From: Verticillium longisporum
Taxonomy: Eukaryota; Ascomycota; Sordariomycetes; Glomerellales; Plectosphaerellaceae
Assembly (NCBI GenBank): GCA_019188255.1
Contig: JAETXT010000009.1
Location: 186,001-250,000, forward strand
Reading direction: 5' to 3'
DNA: 64,000 nt
A program made the translations under genes and the position numbers. The notes below the pieces were generated by a model. It was not told the origin of the DNA. It did no database searches and saw only the letters and a program-made list of their open reading frames with translations. Numbering within the stretch: position 1 is the first letter of the stretch; every line of letters starts with the position of its first letter. Below are positions 33,568 to 44,622 of this stretch, one piece after another.

Positions 33568-33638
33568 GCTAGTAGCCTAATTAGTTAGGATCTCTAATAC
33601 CCTACTAGAGGCTATAGGTTCGAATCCTACTATTAGCA
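33568..33638 (+). other. tRNA-like sequence inside hAT copy 2
   Basis: 71 bases fold as a near-cloverleaf. The acceptor stem pairs 7/7 (GCTAGTA with TATTAGC, one G-U), a D-arm stem pairs CCT with AGG, the anticodon-position stem is 5/5 (CTCTA/TAGAG) with a 9-base instead of 7-base loop, and the T arm is 4/5 around TTCGAAT. The B box GGTTCGAATCC is perfect and an A-box-like TAGCCTAATTAGTTAGGA is present. Two bases seem missing between acceptor and D arm and the anticodon loop is irregular, so it is probably not a decoding tRNA. It points outward toward the right end of the element. Confidence 0.65.
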
Positions 33639-33642
33639 TTAT

Positions 33643-33688
33643 CGTACTATTAATAAGAGACTCCCTCTTATTAATAGTACGACTTTTT
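33643..33688 (+). terminator. 17-bp perfect hairpin followed by T5 after the tRNA-like sequence
   Basis: Arm 33643-33659 (CGTACTATTAATAAGAG) is perfectly complementary to 33665-33681 with loop ACTCC, and T5 follows at 33684-33688. It starts five bases after the tRNA-like sequence. A T run of this length is a typical Pol III stop. Confidence 0.6.
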
Positions 33689-33880
33689 AATTAGTCGGAT
33701 AGGCCTTTTTATAGGTCCTAGGGCTCGGAATAGCTATATTCCGGGCCTGAATATATATTTAAACGTTTACTAAATATCTAAATATCGAAATACTATAGAT
33801 TTAGTTATTTAATTATAGGAAATCGGTCTATTTATTTAGCTATTTAATGATTTGACTTGTTATATTTGATCGGGGTGCAT

Positions 33881-33888
33881 TACTAGTT
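33881..33888. repeat. probable target site duplication of hAT copy 2 (right), TACTAGTT
   Basis: Matches 30776-30783 at seven of eight positions. Confidence 0.6.
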
Positions 33889-35095
33889 ACCAGCTTGCCA
33901 TTTAATCCTTCGGTTTCACTTCTACAATGCGATCGTGAAATTCTCTAGGCTAGGCGGGAAGTGCGGGCAGTAGTCTTGGCAGTTCGCTGACCATATCTTG
34001 TTTCACTAGGTTTTGTTTTATAGCAAGCTTTTTCACGGTTCGGTAACCTGAGAGGTACTACTCCAGGAAGATCTACCCACTAACTTAGCGTGGCCTATTA
34101 TGTGCCCCTGCCACATGGTCGCCTTGTCGGTCTTTTTGTAGGGCATGATGCTGATCGGACTTGACAAGTCATCTTCGAATGGTTTCTCAAGATGCGCCTT
34201 GGCAACATCAAGAATTCAAAAGCCGAGTTCGAATGACGTGGGTTTAATTCCTTCGCGTGGAAACCAATTCCTGCACGATCGGCACCGCCCAAACCATGAT
34301 CCTTCGGTCCAAGACCTGTCCCCTTTCCAGTGTTGATCGGCAGTTCACCGGACACTACGATGGCCAAGCGTCCATTCACAGCCACTCACGGTACCTCGGG
34401 CGCCTAATTTGGGCTTCTCAGTTAAGGGGGATCGGCACGTCCCGCGCTCATTCCTCCAAACGGCCCCACGCGGCAGAAGGTGGAAGTCCCGTGGGCGACA
34501 ACCACTGAGACAAGTTTCATGGAGAAAACAGGCTGTATGCGTTGGTTTGTACAGCCTCAGCCTTCATCGTGGGTCACTTTCGACGCTGGCCTGAATGAGG
34601 ATCATTTTGACATCATCCTCGTAAGCATCTCGATGAAGGCTCGTTCACCCATGTGCGCCTGTAAAGGCATGCACGGGGGAAACCTCATGATAGTATGAGG
34701 TTTGTTCTGATCGTGAGGTTATGAAAACATATTGTAGGTAGTGGCAGACGAAGGGATAGAATAATAGGCGCGGGGAGGAGAGAGTGAGGCTTCGCATGGC
34801 GAGGAAACAAGCTAGCTGTACGTACAAAGGACAGGGTATCGGAACCAACGCTCATCCAAAGGTTGCCTGGCTATCGTCATGGGTAGAGAGTACGTAGACA
34901 GACACGATGTCAGGCGCCAAGGTTTGGAACTGACATGCAGGCAAACCTCCCATCCTCAATTCAAAAAGCTATAAGTAGCACGCCCCTGCTGTTGAACAAT
35001 TCGGATCTAGTTCCAACACAGACATCCTCTTCACACCTGTTTCCAGACTTGAACTAAACAACCATCCCTGTCATAAACCACCTACAATATTCAAT
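33889..35095. other. intergenic region
   Basis: 1.2 kb with no supported gene. The last ~100 bases form a CA-rich leader for the NLP gene. Confidence 0.5.
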
Positions 35096-35927
35096 ATGCA
35101 GCACACTCTCCTCTCAACCGCCGCCCTGCTTGGCGCCCTGTCAGCCGTCAATGCTTCTCCTGCGCCCATTCTGAGGCGTGATATTATCACCGCCCTCCCA
35201 GGAAACGCCGACGAGATCGAGAACAAGTTCCAGCCAATTCTTGACTTCGATACAGACGGCTGCTACAACACAGCTGCCATTGATCCTGACGGCAACACAA
35301 ACCCTGGCAAGGGCGCCACCGGCACTCCTCAGGGCGACTGCCGCGATCCTCCTCAGCTCGAGAACAGCAATGTTTACTCCCGGCGCCGCTGCAACAACGG
35401 CGTCTGCGCTATTATGTAAGGCCACAACATTTTTTCAGGAACGTGCCCCTTTCTGAAACATAACTGACAATAATAGGTACGAGTATTATTTTGAAAAGGA
35501 CCAGTCGGTCAGCAGCTCGTTTGCGGGCGGCCACCGTCACGACTGGGAAAACGTAGTCGTCTTCGCACGCGGCGACACTATTGTACGTGTTGCGCCATCT
35601 TGCCACGGTGGCTACGGCGGCGCATCGAATGAGTTCCCTGCCGACGGCACGAGCCCGCAGATGGTCTACCACAAGGACAGTGCCGGCACTCACTGCTTCC
35701 GCTTCGCCAACGACGCCGACATTGGCGGCGTCGAGAACTTCTCAGGCTCGTTCTACAAGAGCCCGCTCGTCGGATGGCTCAGCTGGCCTAACGAGGGGTT
35801 GCGCCAAACCATGCTTGGAGCTTTCAGCGGGGGAGTTGGGCCAAAGTTGGACGACGAGTTTGCAGGCAAGCTTGGTGAGGCAGCTGGTGATGCTGTTCCC
35901 GAGTTTGACCCGAATGTCGACGAGTAG
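35096..35927 (+). CDS. NLP (NPP1/Nep1-like) secreted protein
   Basis: Two exons, 35096-35415 and 35477-35927, with a 61-base GT-AG intron splitting a Met codon; 256 residues in total. The N-terminus is a signal peptide (MQHTLLSTAALLGALSAVNA) followed by a short basic site (LRRD). Residues after ~45 contain the family core with DFDTDGCYNTAAI in exon 1 and the conserved heptapeptide GHRHDWE early in exon 2, whose acidic and His residues coordinate the metal in characterised members. Cysteines flank the core. NLPs are secreted by plant-associated and other microbes. Some disrupt eudicot plasma membranes after binding glycosylinositol phosphorylceramides; others are not cytolytic. Which applies here cannot be told from sequence. 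The gene looks intact and sits ~1.2 kb from a RIP-mutated element and ~400 bases from a tRNA gene. Confidence 0.92.
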
Positions 35928-36322
35928 ATTATGTTTACGAGTAGATCATGTTTTGGCGCATCTCTGTGAGCGTAGAGAGAATGCAAACGTTCATGGCCCT
36001 TTCCATAACAATTGACCAACGGTTGCGATATCTTCCACGACAGATTTATGACTCTCATACAACCGTGTTGCCCAAAGTGGCCTGGCACAGGGTCTCTCGC
36101 GATGTGACGTGCAGGGAACCGGGCAGAGCATGTCAGAAAGGAAACTTCGCGCAGTCAACAATCGGCAACTGTGATTACATGCCTAATGCCTCCTCAAATC
36201 ACAAGCCACCTATAGTTTGGGTCGTATTGATGATTGCCGTTCACTGTCCTCAGGTCGTGAAATGCCGCAGATGACTTGTACCCACCATTCGAGCTCGACC
36301 GCCAACAGAAAGCAACCTGCCT
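35928..36322. other. intergenic region between NLP gene and tRNA-Lys
   Basis: 3' flank of the NLP gene; no additional gene is seen. Confidence 0.4.
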
Positions 36323-36395
36323 GCCCGGCTAGCTCAATCGGTAGAGCGTGAGACTCTTAATCTCAAGGTTGGGGGTTCGAGCCCCTCGTTGGGCT
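36323..36395 (+). tRNA. tRNA-Lys (anticodon CTT)
   Basis: 73 bases form a canonical cloverleaf: acceptor GCCCGGC/GTTGGGC, D arm GCTC/GAGC, anticodon arm TGAGA-CTCTTAA-TCTCA with anticodon CTT, and T arm GGGGG-TTCGAGC-CCCTC. A and B boxes are consensus and there is no intron. All stems pair, with G-U pairs allowed. It appears functional. Confidence 0.97.
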
Positions 36396-36428
36396 CAATT
36401 CCTGACGCATGTCATTTGAGAAGACTTC

Positions 36429-36433
36429 TTTTT
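36429..36433 (+). terminator. Pol III terminator (T5) of tRNA-Lys
   Basis: TTTTT begins 34 bases after the tRNA end and is the first run of at least five T downstream. Confidence 0.55.
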
Positions 36434-37029
36434 GCTGTTCTTTTGCACCTCAATCCAATCGCCCAGGGTACTGTCTGACAGCGTTCCTATTTAAGTATCA
36501 CATGTTATATACCGATTTAAGAGTCCCTACGTTTTTCTCGTATGAAGAGAGTTCTGGTCGTCAACGTGGGTGCGTGTAGAGGCTCTACATCCGAAGTTTA
36601 TTATGATGTTTGGCGACATCGGCTAAAATTTACGGCGACTCGGACTCAGAGGAAGCCTTAGATTCAATGCAAGAACTAGGTGTATTATATATGGTGCACT
36701 CTAATCGATGTTTGTCCCAACACCAGCGAATCTGTTGAACAGTCAAAAAAGCATGTGAGGCACCGCCGGCTCGGTATCACACGCGTTTTTGATTAATTCG
36801 AAGCGAGCAGATGCAATTGGAGTCTGATGTATCTATTGTGATAAAGATCTTGAATTCGATGGTAAATACGTGATTGTCTCCCTGCTGAGCCCGGTGTTCG
36901 ATTGTGCATAACTAGGCTGGAAGTAATCATATACTAGCTGTCGCCATTGTAATAATAGCCCTTGGCGTCAAGACCAATGTCATGAGGGCCCGATTCTTCC
37001 CTGTACCGGTGTACAGCGCCATTGCATTC
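36434..37029. other. intergenic region
   Basis: No gene or RNA seen; the end is the 3' flank of the minus-strand regulator. Confidence 0.5.
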
Positions 37030-39174
37030 TTAAACTTCCGCCAGGAGACTCATTGCCTGCACCTTCATCATCATCACCGTTTCCCGTAATGTCGTTACAA
37101 AGCGCGGCTCCGGCAAGGGTATCCTCCTGCTGACGAAGTGTGCCTGCCGCGCATCCCAAGCAACAATAGCTAAATTGCCCAGTGTCATAGTCTCCTTATC
37201 GTCCAGATCCCACAGTTCCTCGTGGTATCCATATGCTTTCTCGATGCACGCCCATGCTCTATCAGCCAGTGAGCCTGACACGCGCTCTTGTAGCTGAGCG
37301 ACCACATAGAACAGTCCATTCAGTGTGAAACTAATGTTTGCGTACCAGAGGAAGCGATGTCCAAAGTTCTGCTGTTCACGTTGAGCAAACTCGAGGGCCA
37401 CCACGCTGATACGGAAGAGGTTATCTGCTGGCCCGTGAACCTCGGTTCCCCATTCGGGTGTCTCTTGCATAGGCATAATCAGTGCCAGTAATATACTTTC
37501 TAGGCTTGCCATTGTTTGCGTGATCATGGCGTGTAAGGGGTTGCTCATGTCTGGGCATCGCTGCCGCGCCTCGGGTCCCAGGTCTCGTGTTGATGTGGCC
37601 ATAAAATCAAGAACCCAGTTTCGCGCGTCACTACGCTTTTTGGTAGCCGTCTCGTCAACTTCCCGGCTGGGGTCGGAGAAGATTAGCTCATCGATGAGGT
37701 TGATTTCGTTCTGCTGCAGCTTGCCCGCGATCCAGAAGCAGCGTTCATACGCTGTCAGACAGAAGCTCATGTCAGTCGGTCCGTTTCGGCTCTGGGGAAG
37801 CGTAACCATGTCGGGGTCGAGTACGCGGTCATCGAGATTCGAGGGGAGCTTGGTGTTTGAGAGCTTCCGCATGAGAAACGTCCCAACGCCCGCAGCTACT
37901 GTGTGCTTAACTTCGAGTTCCACAACCTGCCACCACAGGCGCCTTCGCATTTCAAACTCAAAAGGCGAGAGGCCTGTACCCTCACCATCAATGTGAAGAC
38001 CGAGACTGTAGGCAATATTGACGATGAGGCCATGCAGAACCCACGGGTCGCAAGACCGTCGCTGAGCGCCCTGCCGCGCGAGCTGATAAAAAAAATGGTG
38101 TTTAGTGCAGATGTCCCGCATGTCTTTTTCCCAGCGTCGACTGTCTCAGGTGAGCTTACCGAGTAGAATATGAGGGCCCTCAGAACCTCAGAATTGTATT
38201 TTCTGACATAGTTGAGCTGCGTCATTGTCGCTTTGAAGCCACGGCTGAGCATGGACATGGTGTCACTCTTGGTTCTTCCTAAGAGATTGTGATGTTCCTG
38301 CCGAGACAAGGAACCCGAGGCAGCAAGCAAAAGAGAGAAAATGAGGGCTTGCATCTGCAGAGCCATCTTACCAAAGTTGGCGGCTGCGTCGACGATTCGG
38401 GCGCTAAATGTCGGGACGTGGATGATTTTGGTGACCGGGTCGACCCTGTCGAGAAAGATGCCCCACAGCAAGATGACCTCGTTGGGCGTCGGTATACATT
38501 CTCTCACTGTCAGTGTGCCACTCCTGAGTTGACTGGGTGTCTGCGATGGGAAGAATGGCAACCACGCGCCCTGTTCGGCCTCGACTTGGAGGACAGCCTT
38601 GATCGTTTGCAGCTGGCACTTTGCGTGACGTGATGGTGTGCCGAGCAGAAAGCTGACTTACATCATGAAAGACGAGCGAGGAGATCTTCCCACTACGGAA
38701 TTCAACGCCGCCACTTCGTGTCTGCACGAGGTAACCCTTCGGCTGTTTCGCCTTGTCGTCGCTCTCCGTAGGTTGAGACGCCGTTGGGGAAAGGTCATCT
38801 GGACCGGCCGATTCGGGAGGCTGCTTTTCAATATCCGTGTGTTGGGACTCGATACATTGCTGAAGGAGCGACTCGAGACTCTCGAGTTTTGCACGCAGCA
38901 CATGGTTGTTCCGCCGTCTGGGCCGTCGCGGACCCGGGGCAGGGGGAGCGGTACAATCCCGACCAGTCTGCCACGAGATTAGTGTCACCAAACAAAAACA
39001 TGGGGCTGAATTGATCGTATTCTTGCTTACTGTTAAACAGGCGAGACAGGGGTGTTCACGGTCACACTTGACCTTTCGTTGCCGACATTGACTGCAGGCG
39101 ACCTTTCGCCCGCTTGATGGCGGCCCCTGGCTCGAGCCAGCGTCGGCGTCATTCTCACCGTCCGTGTCGCTCAT
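37030..39174 (-). CDS. Zn2Cys6 transcription factor with fungal-specific regulatory domain
   Basis: Four exons on the minus strand, 39174-39031, 38967-38662, 38612-38160 and 38082-37030, give 651 residues with all junctions in phase 0. The zinc cluster lies near residues 20-55. It has the spacing C-x2-C-x6-C-x5-C-x2-C-x6-C, and the first intron must be removed to give the last spacing. A coiled-coil-like segment follows (LRAKLESLESLLQQCI). The middle part matches the fungal-specific transcription factor domain (LLWGIFLDRVDPVTKIIHV... and FEMRRRLWWQVVELE). The third intron has a clear CTAAAC branch point and T-rich tract before its AG. The protein is nuclear and DNA-binding by family. No target can be inferred, and the neighbours are an NLP/tRNA on one side and an RTA1 gene divergently on the other. 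Confidence 0.9.
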
Positions 39175-40031
39175 TCCTAATGCCAGACAGATGCCAAGGC
39201 GCAAAACACACAGAGTTCAAGGCTCCGGATTCAGTATCGATGTGTCCCGAGGAGCGGGGCTGGGCAAGACGTGTGAGACCTGGTGGTTGGCGGGGGGAGC
39301 GACGGATGTTCAAAAACTTCCGCCCCCGTACCAAAAGTGACAGCGAAGAACCTATCGTCACGGTAAAGAAGAAAAAGTCGACCCCTGAGACCAGAGATTG
39401 ATCAGTTCACAGCAATGAGGCCGCCGACGTTGACTCCACCGTCGGCCGTCATCGGTGATGAACGGGTCTTGGCGTTACATGATTTGAAGTCTTGGGACGG
39501 GCAAGTTTTGAACCCCGAAGCTCGGGCGACCCGCTTTGCTGGGGGTCAGACACGGCAGAGCCGTAGCGGGATGACGACGCACCAAGCTTCTTGACCCCTT
39601 TCCACATGTTTATGGAAGGCGATTGAGTCCACAGACGTGTGCCATTGGTTGTTTGGCGCGTACTAGATTCCTCGCATGCTTGAATGGCTTGGATGGCTCG
39701 TACGGGTCTTGCGACAGGAGGCTGAAGCCTGGGCGACTCCTCCCGACGGCAAGGCAGACAGGCAGACAGAGACAACAGGCCAGGGATCCACGTCAAATGC
39801 CTGCTTCACTCTGAACAGATATGTGTGGTGTCATATTATGCGATGAACCTCTAAGGTGACGACCACTGAGGTGCTGCTGAGGAACTCATTTTCATATCGG
39901 CTCCCTATCGTTACCCTTCTTGCACCAGGTGTCCTACAACACACTTCTGATCTGATTCCCCCTCCTGTTTTTCATTTTTGGTTTCCAACACCGTGTCCAG
40001 TCGACCACGCTGCCGAGCTTGATCGAAAATC
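39175..40031. other. divergent promoter region between Zn2Cys6 regulator and RTA1 gene
   Basis: About 860 bases shared upstream of two divergent genes. A CT-rich leader precedes 40032. I see no additional gene and no clear CGG-N-CCG palindrome. Confidence 0.45.
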
Positions 40032-41186
40032 ATGGCAAGCAACGATACATTCATTCCGACATACAGCTCGTGTGACGAGCTCTCAGACCTATGCCCCGTA
40101 GAAGCCACAATCTACGGCGCAAAGCTTTCCAGCGGCGCAGCCTACTTCTTCGGCATCGCCTTTGCCGTCTGTCTTCTCATTCAGATTTACTTTGGTTGCC
40201 GCGCCAGGACCTGGTCCTACCTCGTATGGCTAGGACTAGGCACAGCCTTCGAGGTCGCCGGGTACTGGGCGCGTACCCGTCTCGCGGATAACCCGTGGTC
40301 GTTCAGCGCCTTCGCCATCAACTTCTTGACCATCCTGCTGGCACCGACCCTCGTCGCCGCCGCCATCTCCGTTACCTTCAAGAGCCTGGTCATATGGTAC
40401 GGCCAGCAGTGGTCGCTCCTCCGGCCATCACTGTACCCCTGGGTCTTCGTCGGCACCGACTTCTTCTCCATCTTCATCCAGGTCATCGGCGGCGGCGCCA
40501 CTGCTGCGAGCGCCGCCGGCGAGGGCAACGAGACGATCGCCAGTCTAGGCGAGAAGCTCGTGATCGGCGGCGTCGTTTTCCAAGTAGTCAACATGCTCGT
40601 CTGCGGCAGCCTGATGCTCATCTACACAGCGAGGCGGAAAAAAGCCCTCAAAAACGGTCCGGCACTGCTCGAAAACCAGGCGCCCGAGCCAGAGGTCCTC
40701 AACGCGGACGGGACGAGGCTCGGCGTTGCGACGTCGCGGGCGGCGGCCACGGAGAAGGAAGCCAAGAGGGTGCGCATCTTTGTGTATTGCCTCGTCGTGG
40801 CTTACATCGCCATTATCATCCGTTGCGCGTACAGGTGAGCCTTTGCCCGAGCGTCCAGACCACCACACTCATGCTAATCGCCCTTCCTTTATTTTTGCAG
40901 GATCACCGAACAAATCCCATCCATTTCCTTTGAAGTCTTGCGCAACGAGCCCCTCTTCCTGGGTCTCGACGGCGCCATGATCCTCATCTCCATTGGGCTC
41001 GTGTCGGTTGTGCATCCTTACAAATTCTTCCCGTTTCTCGGAGCAAGCAAGGAGCAGAAAAAATACCAGCAGAGTGGAGGATTCCAGATGATGCCGATGC
41101 AGCAACAGAACGCTGGGTTTATGCCACCGCAGGTATACCGCCAGCAGCAGTATAAACAGCAAGGATACCCTACGAGCGATCAGTAG
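40032..41186 (+). CDS. RTA1-like family membrane protein (lipid-translocating exporter family)
   Basis: Two exons, 40032-40834 and 40901-41186, give 362 residues; the 66-base intron splits an Arg codon and ends in TTTTTGCAG. Seven hydrophobic segments follow a short extracellular N-terminus: AAYFFGIAFAVCLLIQIYFG, YLVWLGLGTAFEVAGYWA, FLTILLAPTLVAAAISVTF, then WVFVGTDFFSIFIQVIGGG, VIGGVVFQVVNMLVCGSLML, VYCLVVAYIAIIIRCAYR and GLDGAMILISIGLVSVVHP. Family motifs include ILLAPTLVAAAISVTF, DFFSIFIQVIGGG and, after the intron, RITEQIPSISFEVLRNEP. RTA1/RSB1-type proteins are linked to resistance to membrane-active compounds and sphingoid-base efflux in yeast; the role here is inferred. The C-terminus is Gln-rich and cytosolic. 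Confidence 0.9.
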
Positions 41187-44100
41187 GAACAAGGCCGCGG
41201 CGCATGCAAGACATGGACTTGCGTTTTTCTTGCCTTTTCCCCAATCGGTAACTGTGATTTTCACACAAAATCGAGATAGATGGCCGGGACTATCGTGCAT
41301 TGTGCTATCAATTCTCTTACGTTGCTACCCATAGGTCAACCAAGCGTCTGTTTATGAAGTTGGTTGTCAGATCGTCTTGCTCGTCCATGGTAACGAGATG
41401 AAGTGAACAGGCTACGCTCCGCCTTGCCAGCGTCGCCTTACATTCAGGAGGCGTTCAAAAGTCAATGATCTGACGAAACAACTTGATCCATACTCACAGC
41501 TTGTGTTTTCACAGGCAGTCGAGTCTACCTAAACAAGAATAGCGAGTCATGTATACAGCTGAGATGCACGCAACATCGCTCCTCTCGTGTCGACTCATTC
41601 CATACGAGCTGGCTGAATGAGCTCCTCTCGGTCGTCCTGAGCTGAGGGCCCGCTGATTTCTTGGATCGTGTACCACAATCACCTAGTTCGAACCACAATC
41701 CCTGCATCACTGCGTGTCCAGGACCCTGTATCGTCACGTGGCCCAGTTGCTTGCAAAGTCCCTTCTTTTCTCGTAGTCGCTCGTGCTGCTTGACGGTGGC
41801 ATAAGCCGCACGCTTGGAGAGCTGGCTATCGTGGCGCGAGGGGCTTGTGGAGTTGGTGCAGACAGGGAGCTAACAGGGAGCAGCTGACAGAGTGGTGGTG
41901 CTATTTGTGCGTGGAGATATGCTCCGTCTGTGTGCGGGGTAAAGACGAGATAGGCGCGTCCAAGGACGCTTGTCCATCTCCATGTTTTGGTCTGACGAGT
42001 CAGAAACTAATGATAGTCAAGGGTTTGACGTTGGAAATTACAGCAAATCCACTGGAAGTGTCTGCACGGAGGTGGGAGGGTGGGTGCCGCGGGGTCTATC
42101 TGAGCCCGAGGTGATGCAGGCGGATGGAGACTGCAGTTCAGTTGAGGCTGCCGTGACTGCCTGCAGAAGGGGGACTTCCACGTCTGAGGAATGTTCGCCG
42201 AAGCCGCCAGAAACGTTGAGCTGTACTACCAAGCTACCTGCAAGGCAATGCTGCGTACGGGTTGTTGTCCTTCCGAGTTGCCAATGAAGCGAGCGCGTTG
42301 TGAGGGTCGACAAGCCAGAGAATGAAAATGGCCAACGGATACGACGTTGGGAGAGATCTAAGCGACTGGAAGATATGCATATGCAGTGCGCATGGACTGG
42401 GCTGAGGGGGCGCCTGCAGGCCAATTCAGCGCCGATAGCTGCAGCGTATGAGTCGCGACGGGTGGATTCTTTGGCAGATACGGTGTTTTTGTTTTCTGCA
42501 TGCGGCGCAGCTGGCTGGAAGACTGGCAAAGAGAGTTCAGTGGTACTTGGCAACGGTGTTCGACACCTGGTGATGATGGGGGGTAGTGGTACCATCTGGG
42601 CCTTAATACGTGTCAGTTGTACAAAGAATGATGGCCGCTCCATGTTTCTTGGTCCGTTGACAGAACAAATGATGGGATTTGAAAACCTTAGAGACGGGGA
42701 TGCGGAATGTGACTTGCCTCGGCCGTTCTGGGGCTAAACCACCTAGGCGTGCTAGGTAACTAATGTGCTCGAATCATCCCTCGATACGACTGACCATCGA
42801 CTGACAAGTTGATAACGAATGAACAGCATGATCGAATCGGAAGTATGGAACACGGGGGTTGCAAGCCGTCAGAAGACGGCCGAGCAGCGACCGTGTCCAC
42901 GCATCGAGAGTGATACAGCCCCTAGCCTACCACAACTCCTGGCTGGCTTTGCTGTTGCCTGTGACCTTGACTCGACGCGCATCAATGCAACTTCAAGCGA
43001 AAATGGGTCTGCTTCAGATGGTGGATGGAGGCTTGCTTGTGCGTCACGCTTGGGTTGAGTTCATGATGGTGCATTGTCAGGGGTCCGACTGCAACACGGT
43101 AGGAGGAGGTGGTCGGGACGGATGCATCTCAACGCAGAGAGGACCAATCGTGGGGCGACCTGCTGGGTTGGAAGGTGGTGGAGATTCGTTGTCGCTCTCT
43201 CGAGAGACAGACGGTGCAAGCCCCGGTGGGCTTCTCGGTGCTTTCCCAACGCTGGAGTTACCCCGCAAAATAGTGCGATTGGGTGACGTCGCCAGCCGTG
43301 TTGGTGGCACGCTAAGCTGAAGCACAGACCAGATCCGTCGTCGAAAGCACCTGCCCCAGGATAGCGTTTCAAGGTGGCGTGCACCGTTGATTGGTTGCTG
43401 TGGCCCACGCCCTGCCTGGGGGGCAGGTGCTAGGGGGGCCTAGAGACACCTGCCGTGGATGCCGCGGATGCGCTTGCGCAGAGCTTCTGTCCTGCCCTGT
43501 CTGTGCTTCAGCGTTCCAAGCAATCCCAGATCCCAGCCCCTCCGTTACTGGCTGGTAGCTGCTGGCCGGTGGCCGTCTGCTGTCGCTTGCCTTGCAGCGG
43601 TACCTTCCCTACGGCGGGCTGCGCGGAAAGGGCCCCCCACCCCCCCAACTTCCCTCCTCCCACAGGCGAACCTACCCACCGCCAACAAGGGAAAGCTCAA
43701 GTCTATCACCACTTCCGTCCGTGGTCCACGGCGGCTGCTTCTGCTCACCAACTCGTTGTGCCCCTCCCCCCGTCTCTCCCATCAGCTCTTCATCCCCACT
43801 CCTCCTCCTTCTTCTTCTCCTCTCATCACTCCATCTTCTTCTCTTCATCTCCATCGTTCTAGCAACCTACCCATCTCCATCCTCATCAACAGGAAAGAAA
43901 GAAAAAAAGTTCCACTCCCTACGACAGAAAATCACCACTGGACAAACAAACGAGATAGACCAACAAACACGTCCCAGCCAACACCAACCCGTGTCTCGCC
44001 AACAGATTGGATTCGCCCCCTTACGGCTCCTCCCCCACACTGCCACGTACCGCACCCTGACAATCAATTCCCTTCTGCTCAAGGGCCACCCTCGCCCGTA

Positions 44101-44622
44101 TTCTGATCCCCATCCTTTTTTCCCTCAATCGCTGCATCGCTCTCGATTCATTTGCATTTCACCCGGCCGTCCCCTGTTTCGAATCGCAGCGCCCCGACGT
44201 CACCTTCATCAAAAACCCCAATCGTCCTCAGTGCTGACTTGTCGATCTCTCGCCGCACAAAGCCTTCGACGGAAAGCCCCTTGATCGAACCCCGTTCGGG
44301 ATCAGCATCGGGCCACGCACCACGCTGTCCTTGCCAGCACCTCCTCGCTCGACTCGTGCATTGTGCCCGTGCCATCATAGGCCACCCACCATCCTACCCT
44401 CCACCACCGGCTCTGCGGGGTGTTACCCAATCAGTCCATTTCCCACTCCGATATAAAAGCCCACGTTCCACCTACCCGTTACACCCCTCCGACCCCTCTC
44501 GAACGACTCGTCTTTCGATTTCTGTTCCTCCTCACACCATCCAACACCACCAACCCACCACCTAATAGTACAACGCTGCCAAACTACAAATAGACGATTC
44601 GCCATACACCTCAACCGCCATC
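41187..44622. other. 3.4 kb without a supported gene; strongly CT-rich leader at the right
   Basis: No recognised protein is seen on either strand. From ~43,450 to ~44,620 the plus strand is C- and CT-rich, giving several overlapping long but motif-free frames. I take this as the promoter and long 5' leader of the gene at 44623. Short AAC/AACAAC repeats begin at the start codon. Confidence 0.5.

Larger units (their letters stand above)
30784..33880 (-). mobile_element. RIP-degraded hAT DNA transposon, copy 2 (opposite orientation)
   Basis: About 3.1 kb, AT-rich and nearly free of CpA/TpG. The ends carry an imperfect inverted repeat: left TGCACCCCGACCAAACAAG at 30785-30803, right end reading inward TGCACCCCGATCAAA from 33879, then CAAGTCAAAT after a short insertion. 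A hAT dimerisation-domain remnant lies on the minus strand at 31036-31113, about 250-330 bases from the left end, mirroring copy 1. The nucleotide match to copy 1 there is strong (shared CTAACGTCGTAGAGG and AATAGCTTTAGATATA). A tRNA-like/hairpin unit lies near the transposase-5' (right) end. The terminal repeats differ from copy 1, so the copies are related but not the same subfamily. Confidence 0.82.

Noticed and set aside
43455..44565. Several overlapping 135-230-codon frames
   Set aside because: All lie in CT-rich leader DNA; Pro/Ser/His-rich translations in three frames at once indicate composition, not coding.
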